The notes beneath the pieces were generated by a model. It was not told where the DNA came from. It saw only the letters and a list, made by a program, of their open reading frames with translations, and did no database searches. The position numbers and the translations under genes were made by a program. A stretch of 64,000 nucleotides of DNA, taken from positions 41,282 to 105,281 of the forward strand of contig NCSJ02000143.1 of assembly GCA_002812745.2 (NCBI GenBank), given 5' to 3'. This DNA comes from Scytalidium lignicola. Lineage: Eukaryota; Ascomycota; Leotiomycetes. Positions 48,138 through 60,073 of the stretch are shown here, one piece after another (position 1 is the stretch's first letter; each line of letters begins with the position of its first letter).

Positions 48138-50548
48138 TATCAGGTGGTACTGTATTGTAATAGATCAGAGTAGGATATAAGTGCCAATTGGTAGACTAAG
48201 AAAATTTTAAGGATATAGTTAATTATTGAATTATCATTATTCTTACAAGGATTTTCGTACCAAACATGGTAGGTAGTAAATAACTAACATAGAACTGAAT
48301 CCAACTAACCAACTGTACAGTAGTCAAGTAATATATATGTCTCTCTCTCTCTCTATATATCCAATCGTAGTGTAACGTGCAACCCCGTAAGTATGAGGTG
48401 CGGGGTCTCTGTAGAGGGGTCTATCGGTAGATACGTGAGTAAGGCACAGGGGTCCTTCCCATAATATAAAACCTAACTTTCAAATTTAGAAGTTATTTAA
48501 AATCACAATTATAATACAATTTATAATATGATTTATAAGTAAAAAGAGTTAAAACTTAAATTGGCACTTATATAATAGTATACTTCTATTGCAATAGAAC
48601 ATGCCAAATTTTTTGGCACGCTACAATAACTATTATGTGGGGTAATATTACATTAATTCTGATTATGGAAGTATTGCTCCATCCTATTTAACTTTAGCTT
48701 ATCGCTTCCTTCCTTTCTCTTGCCTTATCAGCTATTCCCTTTTGCCTATTTCCCTTTGCTATTTTGGTCGTGGGCTCTATACACTAGCAGTGGCACAGAA
48801 ACAGTGGCTACCTGAGGGACATTTGCCCCTTAACTACGTGTAGCTTTTCAATAAGGCTTGCTTGAATCGATAGTCCTTTATCTGCAACCCAGAATGAAAG
48901 CATACAATATTTCACGTAAAAGACAGAGCAAGACTAGTCTCCGCAGTTCATCTCAAATATTAATACCTGTGCACAGTTTGACATCTTTGACACGGATCTA
49001 GATCTCCAAGCCACATGGGTGTTTTAAGTGCTTATTCATGACGCTGCAGCTTATGACGATTACGTGTCACGAGAGATGCTGCAGATTATGGTAGCATCTG
49101 TGTTTTCAACCAAGGACTGAAATAGTCAGTCACTGTGCCTTTTCTATTTAATAAAATTAAGTTGTAGGATCAGGGGGCATAAATTTGTCCTAACGTATGC
49201 AAGCTTACGGATTTATCTTAAGAGTCAAGATTCTAACAGCCTTAAATTCGATAGGCGAGATATCGCCTACTTTTGGCCTGTCGCTCTTGGAATAGGCTCG
49301 ATAACGAGAGGAGCAAGTTACGAATAACGGCCCAAAGCTCAGCCTCCACAGAATAGACAGTTTAAAACACTTGCTATTATTGGGAGCTGAGTAGAGGGTG
49401 CGGCTCGGGGCTTATTCCTAGTTGCGGAAACAGCGATGGGAATTAGTGGTAAGAGGGGAACTAAGGAGTGAAACATTTGGGCTGGAAAGGATGCATATTT
49501 GAGAACTCTTTTCATTTTGCCAATAGGCTCTTTCTCAACTCATGTGATTGATCAGCGTAAGATTTCAGCCCCCCCTCAGTGCGTATAAGGACTGGAATGT
49601 GTACAGTACCGGCAATGCACTACGGCCGTGCAGCTACTTCTCGCCCGCACCCTCTTCCCGTCTCACATCAGCAATTCGATGTGAACCGCTCTTACCGTGT
49701 TTTTAATCACTTAGGGAGTGACCCACATTCTAGGTTCTACTGTACAGGACTTGTTGATTAATATTTCAAAGACAAGACTAAACTAAAATGTCAGCCAATC
49801 TGATAGGTGCTTATCTCAACATTGCCACCTATAAATGACCGGGCCGTCTCTGATAGGTCGGGCCTATTGCCATGAAATAATGACAAATGCCATGTAACTC
49901 CCTTTGGGGAGTCGTGTACATATATTATACCTGATCGTTAGCCACCTTGGCTTACATGCAAATAGCAGATTGGCTATTCATAATGTGTGCCACTTGTCTT
50001 GCATACAGAACATCGATCCTTGAAAGATAATTTTAATGTGAACNTTTTTATGTCTTCATTTAACACCACAAAAGGGAACATTGTTATGACACACGCAGTG
50101 AGACGTCCTTATGTCTCGCAGTCATCGGCCATTAGGATGAACAGGTCCGGTTCTGTTTCAAGGTTGGCAATCCGAACCCGACCTCAACATAGTCAATTTT
50201 GGAAGATGGCTATTGCATATAATAGATCCAAGGTCTGTCGGCAACTTTAATAAATAACTGATCTAAATTATCCAATGGAATTGATTAGCTAGCCAGCTCC
50301 CAAGCAATAGCCGTGGATACTAACTATATCTCTAGTTAGCTCTGTGCCATCATTCAAATATATCACAACGCTATATGAGCTATTGGAGCAAACATGGACC
50401 TGCAAAGACCACATCAGAGGTAGGAAGAAGCATTTTCATAAATTAAATACATTGAATCTTTATTATATACTAGTAAAAACACTTCTACTGTTCAAATACC
50501 CATATTACAATGGGCTACTTTTAGCTAATCATCCTATGTCATTTAGTT
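48138..50548. other. Long intergenic region with simple repeats
   Basis: 2.4 kb without a supported gene. TC and TA dinucleotide runs at 48334-48360. A possible small element lies at 48371-48625. Later parts (49.2-50.3 kb) are AT-rich with no readable domain. Confidence 0.45.
48371..48625. mobile_element. Possible 255-bp solo LTR or small inverted-repeat element
   Basis: The ends TGTAACGTGC and GCACGCTACA are inverted copies with one mismatch, and run TG...CA like an LTR. A TGCCAAATTTTTTGGCA hairpin lies at the right end. The interior switches from GC-rich to AT-rich. No clear target duplication, so this is tentative. Confidence 0.4.
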
Positions 50549-52355
50549 TATTCACAGTAGCAAAACCGCCGGCTTAGGTTATTCTCTTGCTAGCACAGGT
50601 TCCTATAATAAGAAAGTCGAGCATTTAAGAGACTCAGAATATCCTATGTTGAAAGGCAAGTAAAGGTAGAGGTTAACATAAAATTTAAATCACTTACAAC
50701 GCAAACTAGGAAAGACCTATCTGGACCATGGAGGGGCTACAATATACGCCAAATCCCTAGTAGAAGCATTCTCCCAATGCATGCTCTCAGGCTTATATGG
50801 AAACCCACACTCGGATTCAGCACCCGCTGCCCTCTCAGGAGAAATGATTGACGCAACCAGAGAAAAAGCCCTGCGTTTCTTCGGAGCGAATCCGGAAGAC
50901 TATGATCTAATATTCGTAGCTAACGCCACGGCAGCCATAAAACTCGTTATAGAATCCTTCCGTGACCTCGCTGCTAGCGACCATTACGGCTCATCTAATA
51001 ATTTCCGCTATGCGTACCACAAGGATGCACATACGAGTCTTGTTGGGGTTCGAGAATTGACGAATAACCATTGGTGTTTCCATTCGGACGAGGAGGTGGA
51101 AGCATGGCTTAAGGGCGACGAGGAATTGGATCAGAGGTTCACGAGAGAGGAAAATGACAAGCCTTGTCTTTTTGCTTATCCGGGACAGAGCAACATGACC
51201 GGTCGTCGATTACCGCTAGGTTGGATATCAAGACTAAGAGAGTCATCCTTATCTCGCCATAGAAATTCATACTCACTCCTAGACGCCGCTGCGCTAGCAA
51301 TGAACTCATCATTAAAGAATGTCTTCAAAGATGCTGAAAAAGCCCCAGATTTTACCTCCTTATCATTTTACAAGATCTTCGGTTTCCCAGATTTAGGCGC
51401 CCTGATAGTCAGGAGGTCCTCCAGCCACATTCTGACGTGGAGGAAATACTTCGGTGGCGGGACTGTAGATATGGTCAGCGTCATGGACAAAAAAGGATGG
51501 CACCGACTCAAGGATTACACGCTACATGATGGATTGGAAGACGGAACTTTACCATTCCATTCGATTCTTGCATTAGACTGCGCCATAGACGTGCATGAGC
51601 GGTTATATGGTAGTATGGATAATATCTCTCGGCACACTCAGTTTTTAGCAAAGCGACTCTATGATGGACTGAGGAGGCGGTATCATAGTAATGGCCAGCC
51701 TTTAGTCGTAATTCATAACGACCCTGGGAATTACTATGATGATAGCACCACGCAGGGTGCTACTGTTGCATTCAACTTGAAAGATAGCAATGGCGACTTC
51801 ATTCCGTTCCAAGACGTCGAGCAAAGTGCCGATAGCAAAGAAATCTATCTTCGATCAGGTGGACTGTGTAATCCCGGTGGTGTAGCGACTTATTTAAATC
51901 TTCGACCTTGGGAGTTCAAGCGGAATTGGAGCTCGGGGTATCGGTGCGGATCGAATGACTCACCCAAGTTGATTGCTGGGAAACCAGCCGGGGTGGTGAG
52001 AGCTTCATTGGGTCCTATGAACACCGTTGCAGATGTCGATATGTTTCTGGAGTTTCTTGCTGAAATGTATTGTGAGAAGGAGGGTAGATTGGACGAAGAT
52101 ATCGAAGTGCGTCCCAGGGCTGTTGAAGATGTTAATTCTTGGGAGAGATCTACCAACTATAAAGAGCTAGGACAACAGACACAACCGTGGCAGCAGTCTA
52201 TAGCGACGGCCATGGCAAATAATAATCAACAAAATTGGTGCCATGAGAATCAGGAGTTCCATGCGACGACGCGTGTTCAAGAGGGTGGAGAAACACCAAC
52301 CACAGAGGAAGAAAAAGGGATTTGGAAGATTAAACAAGTAGCCGCTGCTGCTTGA
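50549..52355 (+). CDS. Molybdenum-cofactor-sulfurase-like PLP protein (aminotransferase class V), 5' end unresolved
   Basis: The main exon is 50710-52355. It begins KTYLDHGGATIY and holds the PLP lysine in LSFYKIFGFPDLGALIVRR and an RSGGLCNPGG loop similar to the persulfide-carrying cysteine loop of MoCo sulfurases. A short exon ending at 50655 (YNKKVEHLRDSEYPMLKG) joins it by a 54-bp intron whose donor is GC (AAAG/GCAAGT), a GC-AG intron. No ATG precedes YNKKV in the open frame, which starts after a TAG at about 50546-50548; either a tiny upstream exon joins at the CACAG at 50594-50598 or the start codon has been lost. The C-terminal MOSC domain is absent; the tail is Gln/Asn-rich. Likely a sulfurtransferase-like enzyme; partner unknown. 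Confidence 0.8.
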
Positions 52356-53030
52356 TATTACATAGCATGTATAGCTATACATACTTTTCCTTTGTAGACA
52401 TGTTTATATGAGGCACTCGGGTAGCGGTTCGGTTGTACGGGTATATGAGCGTTGAATACAACAGAAAATAACCCTATACTGTTATTAATTTTTGACATAA
52501 TTTTTCATTACTAGCTCTAGAAGTCCAGTAAAAGCAATGGCTGAGCCTTTGCCGCATGCATGTGTTCACTGTCTTAATGAAGAACCTATGTACTCAGCTA
52601 TTAAGAATATAGCGCACAAGCAAGCCACATATCCCAGAATCCGGGGAAGGCTCTGGGTGGACATAACCGCAGTTAGATCGCTGCAGGGGCATGAAAAGTA
52701 TATCTACTATCTTAAATTCCCGCATAACATATTTTCCTCCTCAACTTGCTTATCTCTCCTTTGCACTCCGCCCTCCTATGTAGCAAAGCACACGGCAATG
52801 AATCAGTGTTGCAACTGCCGAAATACGTGCACAAGAGCGGCTAGAATCCGCGCGAGTAGTGGAAGCATATAGCCGACCACAATCTCAGTGCAAAGCCTCT
52901 TATGCTTTATGCCTCTCTTAGCTCCTTAGTTTCTTCCCCAGATATCGATTGCGTAAGGCTGCCATTCTTAAAAGAAGGTCAAAGCAGAAAAAAGCATGTA
53001 GAGATCGCGTCCGTTCTCCACTACGGAAGG
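52356..53030. promoter_or_regulatory. Upstream region of the Zn2Cys6 regulator
   Basis: A 111-codon frame (52537-52872) is open here but has no family or composition support and overlaps the likely promoter and leader. No other feature. Confidence 0.4.
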
Positions 53031-55456
53031 ATGCCGCCCGCCATCACCAAGAAGAGGCTGCCCTCGGGGTCCGCATGCAGCAGCTGTCGCAAGAGGAAGA
53101 ACCGATGTGACAGTCGACGACCTAAGTGTAGCCACTGCCAAAGTCGAGGCATTGACTGCGAGTACCCTGCCGTGAGGGCCAGTCAGCTGTCGTTGGACGA
53201 GTACGTGGGTTCCTTTTAAGGGGATGTTTCATCGTCTGCTCTTATGTGGCTGGCCATTTATCTGACATGATAACGCGTTTGTAGATTGAGAGCATGTATG
53301 GAAGCAAAGCTTCGAGCTGAAGGTGGCCAGCCAGAAGCAAGAGAACAGAGTCTAGATGTTTTGGCCAGAGCTTCTGAAACCTTACGTCGCAGCTCTTCGT
53401 ACGAGCCTTCGACATCGAACTTGGTCCACCATATCGCCGCATCTCATCTCACCGATGGCTCGGTATTAAGTGATGGATCTACTACAGATCGAAAGTCCCT
53501 GCTACCACTTGATGAAGTGCCCCAATCACAAGGATTCTTCGGTGATTCTTCGACTTTCGCATTCGTTTCCAAAGTCATTCCAGAAGTGACAGAAGGGGGT
53601 AGTCCTCCTTCCAGACGGAGACTCGCTGCCACGAGTCCTTTCCGAGAATCACTCCGTGGCCCTGAGGCAACGGCCATCGAGGAAGCATTGTGCTTTGAAC
53701 TCCCTTCACGACAGCTTGCAGATGGTCTGCTAGATGCCTACTTCAACCGCGTTCATCGTCTATATCCATTCGTACATGAGCCCAGCTTCAGAGCCGAGTA
53801 TGAAAGATTATGGGTCACTCCTCACCCACCGGCAAAACAACTACGTCCAGAGATCTTTGGAATCTTGAACATAATATTCGCCAATGGGTGTGAGTTTTAT
53901 GCGGCTATTCCTAGAGATAGGGTGCTTTCTATGGCAGCTGAGTATGTGGCAAGAGCCAAGAGTCTAGTCATCCCACGAGCACTTCAGGCAGGATCGTTGG
54001 AACACGTCCAAGCCCTCTTGATAATGTGTCATTATTTACAAGGCACACTTGAACTCAATGAATGTTGGAATCTCGTTGGACTAATGATCAGGACTGCTAT
54101 TGCTATTGGACTTCATCTGAATCCGCCAAAACATGATATCTCGACGATTGAGAGGGAGATTCGAAAAAGAGTTTGGTGGGGCTGTATGGTCATTGACCGA
54201 ACCTTGAGCATGAAGTTTGGCCGACCTCCTTCACTCAGAGCGACAGATGTCTTTGATGTCGAGCTGCCTTTGAACGTCGATGACCAATACATTGCTGAAA
54301 GTGTCGAGCATCCAAGGCAACCGCAAGGTCGGCTATCATATATAGAGTTCTATCGACAAACCATCAAGAAGTCACCAATCGTGGGGAGAATCCTACGAGA
54401 TCTGTATCAGATGGAATTCATCAACGAGCAGTCATCTTCTCAAAAAGGAATTCCGATCAAAGTATCGAATACGTCTCGCATCCTTGGTCGTACTGTTCAC
54501 TTGGACGGAGAATTGCTTTCATGGTGGGAAGAGCTTCCGGAGTATCTCAAGGATGAGCCTGAAATTTCGGACGGCCCAGACTTTGAACGACAGCGGAAAG
54601 TTCTGTCAATGAGGTATATATATGTATATGTGTTTTCAATCAAAAATGGTACTAACAGAAGCAAAGATACTTGAATATGCGTTTACTATTACATCGCCAA
54701 GCATTCCTCCTTTTCTTGCGGGAGAACATCGAAGACGAGTACCAGAGAATTATCGCTATTGCTTCAGCGAGGATATGCATCCAAGTGGCTCGAGAAACTA
54801 TTCGCGTTATATGCACTCAATACTATCGCCGAGTACTCAATGCTTTGACGTACAATCTGCACTGTAAGTGTCATATATAATAACATTTTGTTTATTTAGC
54901 TGATGGCTTACTTAATTCTTAAGATGTCTTCACTGCAATGGGGGTGCTTCTCACATTACAAAGCCTAAACGGAACCAAACTTGCCGCACTAAACATCGAA
55001 CCCGACATGGAGACTTTAGAATGGGGAATGCAATTCCTTAAAGCCACTAGCAACGAAAGCCCCCTTGCCGCTCGCTATGTGATGATGCTACAAAAGATGC
55101 AGCGTAGACCAACTGATATGCCAACCTCCACCCCTGTTCCCACATCTCTTCCTCGTCCTCATCCTAATCTTATTTCCACGCCTAATCCAACGGGTTTAGT
55201 CCAAACCACCCAGATTGCCAGCGACGCCGTACCTGGAAATCTACCGAATGGAAATATAGCAATGTCAGAGCTGCGCCAGCAGTCATTTCTAGGAGCCGAT
55301 GAGCCAATTTGGCAGCTTCGGGGAGATCAAACTGAGTACTCTGGATTCAATTCAGAGCTCGGTGTCTTTAATGACTTTTTGTCTGGAACTGGACTCCCAA
55401 GAGACTTTTTATCCACACAATGGTCGATATCATCGGATATTGACGTTGTCATGTAA
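53031..55456 (+). CDS. Zn2Cys6 fungal transcription factor
   Basis: Four exons: 53031-53200, 53285-54613, 54667-54863 and 54924-55456, 742 residues. The N terminus carries the binuclear cluster in a C-X2-C-X6-C-X6-C-X2-C-X6-C arrangement (about residues 16-44). The middle part, from LADGLLDAYFNRVHRLYPFVHEP through RKRVWWGCMVIDRTLSMKFGRP, is the fungal_trans regulatory domain. Intron 2 contains a perfect TACTAAC branch site. The C-terminal region is Pro/Thr/Gln-rich. Such factors bind CGG-type sites and control nearby catabolic or metabolic genes. It converges with the decarboxylase-like gene, 212 bp apart, which may be a target; that is inference. Confidence 0.93.
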
Positions 55457-55668
55457 ATCCATCATTCCTTCTATCTGATCACGAACATAACGATAATCCA
55501 TTACCAGGATTGGATTACATTAAACAGCAGCATATATACAGAAGATGCTACATGCTACACGATAAGCAAAAAGTCTGACTTCCTGGCATAATCGAGCAAG
55601 ACTCCATACATTTCAACCGCTCCTCTCTTGGAAGAACGAACCATGGCCTTAAAAAGAAAACTACCGGT

Positions 55669-56845
55669 CTATACCACATAAGTCTCGAGAGTATTCGGCG
55701 CGAAAATCTCCTCGGGCTGCCACTTCTTATTCGCCAAGCCCTGCTTATACGAATACTCCAAAAACTTATCCAAAACATGTCTATTCGCTTCAAACCCATC
55801 CTTCCACCACTCCTTCTCGCCCATAATCTCCTGCGTCTCCCTAACATGGTCTTCTAACCACGGCAAGATGTACCGCAGCGCAGCCCGCTCCCACATGGGC
55901 TCATACGCCAACTTCATCGATTCCTCAAACGCCTTCTGCAGCGTCTTCGCGATCCACGGATTAGCATCGTACACGCTGCGTTTAATCGCCACGACATGCA
56001 TGATGGGAAAGATCTTGGTCCGGCGGTAGTAATCTGCTTCCACTTCCTTGAAGTTGGGAAAGAGGTATGCGACGTCCGGGTGCGTGCCCATCGTGACGGG
56101 TTTTGTGGCCGAGAAGATGGCGTCGATTTCACCGTCGGCGAGCATCTGTGAGAGGTTCTTGCCGGGTCCGATCGCACTGACTTTGACGCCTGGGGGAGCA
56201 GAGTGATGGACTTTGTCGTGTCGTTCGGTGGTGGAGGGTTCGATTGCGCCGGTGAAGAACTCAACGCTCGTCATGGGGACGTTGAAGTCGTCTTCCATTA
56301 TTCCGCGCTGCCAGACCGCGGCGGTCACTTTTATTTTTAAGAAATTCAATTAGTTATTATTTTCTTCTCTCTTCTCTTTTTTCTTGGGTTTTGGGTTTTG
56401 GTTTCGGAATTTAGGGGAGTTTGGAGGCAAAAACCTACTCTGAAATTCTGGCGTTCCTATGCGCTTGCCAATCAAGTCTAAAGGCTTATTTATCCCGGCC
56501 TTGGTATTGATATACATGGACTGGTGTCGGAAAAATTTGGAGGGAAATACGGGTATGGCGATGAATGGTGGGTTTTCTTGATTCAATGTGAGGACGTAGG
56601 AAGATAAAGAAAGCTCCGCGACGTCGAATTCTTGGAATCTTAGTTGACGGAAGAAGCTACAATAACATTAGCTATGTAAGAAGAAGAAGAAGAAAAGGAA
56701 GAAACCTATTTAGTATCTTGACTCACGTTTCTTCAACCCGGTAATTCAAAAATGTCAATTCTATCCCTTCAGGTCGCACCCGCCCATCCTCAATCGCCTT
56801 CATCCGATCATAGTCCCAACAAGCGAAGGACAGCTTGAGAACCAT
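55669..56845 (-). CDS. 4,5-dihydroxyphthalate-decarboxylase-like (substrate-binding-protein fold) protein
   Basis: Three exons on the - strand: 56845-56727, 56656-56439 and 56327-55669, 331 residues. It starts LKLSFACWDYDR and continues with RPEGIEL, then F.ELSLSSYV, then MYINTKAGI and KRIGTPEFQ followed across intron 2 by MTAAVWQRGIM. This order matches the family of bacterial 4,5-dihydroxyphthalate decarboxylase (Pht5), which has the fold of a periplasmic binding protein; the length is the same. Whether the fungal protein decarboxylates phthalates is unknown. The family is adopted by other metabolic and transport-like roles. No signal peptide, so cytosolic. Intron 1 holds a TTCTTCTTC run. 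Next to a Zn2Cys6 regulator. Confidence 0.85.
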
Positions 56846-56960
56846 CTTTGAAATATCTAACCTCTAAGAGGTCTAATTGATTGGTACAATCTGGATGCCT
56901 AGTTCAAATAGAAATATTTTAAAAAGGGTGAAAAAAGAAAGAGAGCTATGTAATCCGATA

Positions 56961-59900
56961 TATATATATATATATATATATAGTATATATAAAAGTAAAA
57001 GTGAATAATAAATAAGAAGATAAGGGTTAATAGTAAATAAGAAAGTAAGAGTTAATAATAAATGAGAAAGTAAAAGGTAATAATAAGTAAAAAGATAAAG
57101 GTTAATATATAATAAGAGAATAAAAGTTAATAATAAATAAGAAAGTAAGTAAGGTAAGGGTTAATAATAAGTGAAAAAGTAAAAGTTGATAATAAATAAG
57201 AAAATAAAGAAAGTAAGAGTTAATAATAAATAAAAAGATNAAAAATTAGTAATAAGTGNAAAAAGTGAAAAGAATAAGTAATAAATAAGAAGATAAAAGT
57301 TAATAATAAGTAAAAAGATAAAAGTTAATAATAAGTAAGAAAGTAAGAGTTAATAATAAATNAAAAAAGTAAGAGTTAATAATAAGTAAAAAAAGTAAGA
57401 GTTAATAANAAGAANTNAAAATAGTAAAAAANTTAAGTAAATAAGTAAATAAGTAAAAAAAATNAAAAGTNAAAAGTNANTNAATAAGAGTTAATAATAA
57501 GTNGNAAAAGNTAANAAGTNAANAGTTAATAATAAGNAAAAAAAGTAAAGATAAAGGTAAAAGTTGATAATATATNAAAAGAAGAATATAAAGAATAAAA
57601 AGTAAAAAAGTAAAAAAGTAAATAAAAAAGAGTAAAAAATAAAGAAAATAAGAATAAAGAAAATAAGAGTAAAAAAGAATNAAAAGTAAATAATNAAAAG
57701 TGAAGAATNAAAAAATAAAGAATATAGAGTAAGAAGTGAAAAAAAGTAAAANGTTAATAATAAGTTAATAATATAAAAGTAGATAAAGGTAGATAAATGT
57801 TAATAATATAAAGGAATAAATAAGGAAGTAAATAAGAAAGTAAATAAGAAAGTAAATAAGTAAGTAAAANGTAAATAAGAAAGTAAAAAGTAAATAAGAA
57901 AGTAAAAANTAAGAATAAGTAAAGAAGTAAGTAAAANGTAAATAAGAATAAGTAAAAGGAATATAAAAGTATATTAGAATAAGTAAAANGTAAATAAGTA
58001 AATAAATAAAGAAAAGAGTAAAGAAATAAATAAGTAAATAAANGAAAAAAAGTAAGAAAAGAAATAAGAGTAAATAAGAAAAANTGTAAAAATAAATAAA
58101 AANGATAAGTAAAAATAAGTAAATAAGTAAGTAAATAAGTAAGTTAATAAGTAAGTAAATAAATAAGTAAGTAAGTGAATAAAAAAAAATAAGAAAGAAA
58201 AAAAAATAAGTAAATAAGAATAAAAGGAAGAAAATAAAGAAAAANGAGAAAGAAAAANGAAGTAAAAANTAAGAAAAAANGAGTAAATGTAAAANGGAAA
58301 TGAATATAAAGAGAAATAAGAAAGTAAATAAGAAAGTAAATAAGAAAGAAATAAGAAAGAAATAAAGAAGAAAAAAAAATGTAAATAAGTAAATAAGTAA
58401 ATAAGTAAATAAGAAAGTAAGAAAGTAAATAAGTAAATAAATAAATGAATAAATNAAAGNAAAATATAAAAAAGATAAGTAAAAAAAGATATAAGAATAA
58501 ATAAAAGGATAAATAAGAATAAGTAAGAATAAATAAGAAATAAGAATAAATANAAGGNAATGNANAAGTAAGTAAGNATAAATAAATAAGAAAATAAATA
58601 NNAATAAATAAATAAAAGTAAAAGAAGAAATTGTAAAGAAAAATAAAAGTAAAAAAAGAGAATAAAGAAAAAGAAAGAAAAGTAAATAAAAAAAGGAAAA
58701 ATGAAAAAGTAAATAAAAGAAAATAAAGAATAATAAGTAAAAATGAGAAATAGTAAGTNAAAAAAGAGTAAAAGATAATAAATAAATGAAAGTAAAGAAT
58801 AATAAATAAAGAAAGGTAAAAGATGATAAGTAAAAGAGAATAAGAAATAATAAGTAAAAGAAAATAAAGAATAATAAGTAAGAAAAGATAAAGAATAATA
58901 AGTAAAAGAGAATAAAGGATAATAAATAAGAAAAGGTAAAGAATAATGAGTAAAAGAGAGTAAAGGATAATAAGTAAGNAAAAAGTAAAGAATAATAAGT
59001 NAAAAGAAAGTAAAAGATAATAAATAAAAAAAAAAAAAGNAAAAGATAAAAAAAGTAAATAAGAATAAAGATAAAAAAGAATAAATAAAGAAAAGTAAAA
59101 ATATAAGAATAAGAAAGTAAATGTAATNAAAAAAGTGAATAAGTAAGTAAATAAGTAAGTAAATAAATAAGTGAATAAGTAAGTGAATAAGTAAGTGAAT
59201 AAGTAAGTGAATAAGTAAGTAAATATNAAAAAAAGAGTAAAGATNAAAAGAAAAAAAAAGATNAAAAAGAGNAAAAAGAAGAATAAATGTNAAAAATAAG
59301 TATNAAAAAGAAGTGAAAAGAAAGGAGTAAGTATAATAAAAAAGTAAGAATAAAAAAGNAAAAGTAAGTATAAAGAGAAAGAGNAAAAAAGGAAAAAAAA
59401 GTAAGTATAAAGAAAAATAAAGNAAAAAAGAGTAAATAAAAGAAAAGATAATAAATNAAAAAAAGNAAAAAAGATAATAAGTNAAAAAAGAGTNAAAAAA
59501 AGGTAAAAGATAATAAGTAAAAAAAAAGTAAAAGTAAGTAAAAGTAAGTNAAAAGAAAATGAAAAAAGAAAGAAAGAGAAAAGAAAGNAAAAATAAGTAA
59601 AGATNAAAAGATAATAAGTNAAAAAGAGTAAAAAGATAATAAGTAAAGAGAATAAAGAATAATAAATAAGTAAAGGTAAAAAAATAATAAGTAAGAAAGA
59701 GTAAAGAATAATAAATAAGTAAGAAAGTAAATAAGTAAGAATAATAAATAAGTAAAAAAAGTAAATAAATAAGAATAAGTNAAAAAAGATAAAAGAATAA
59801 ATAAAGAAAATGTAAAGGTAAATAAGAAGAAGTAAAGAGAATATAAAAGTAAATAAGAAAGTATATAAATAAGTAAATAAAAAGATAAATATNAAAAAAA

Positions 59901-60073
59901 GTAAATATAAAAAAGNAAAAAAAGAGNAAAAAGAATNAAAAGTNAAAAAAAGTNAAAAATNAAAAAAGTAAATATNAAAAGAAAATAAGAATAAAAAAAG
60001 TAAATATAAAAAGAAATAAAAATATAAAAAAAAGAAAAAGAAAGAAAAAAAAAAAGAGAAAAAGTTAAGATTA
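56961..60073. repeat. About 3.1 kb tract with no cytosine on the + strand
   Basis: From the TA run at 56961-56982 to AGATTAGCC at about 60070, I find no C on the + strand. The sequence is built from degenerate words such as TAATAATAAGTAAAAAG, GTAAATAAGAAAGTAA and TAAGTGAATAAG, in shifting mixtures. It is a degenerate minisatellite/microsatellite with strong strand asymmetry. It has many single Ns within A runs. No coding potential. Internal copy number and true length are uncertain because assembly of such DNA is unreliable. Confidence 0.85.

Noticed and set aside
52537..52872. 111-codon frame before the Zn2Cys6 regulator
   Set aside because: No recognisable domain; lies where promoter and leader are expected. 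Kept as non-genic.
56961..60073. CRISPR-like or telomere-like array
   Set aside because: No constant repeat/spacer structure and no stable telomere unit; the words drift continuously. A eukaryotic genome also makes CRISPR implausible.
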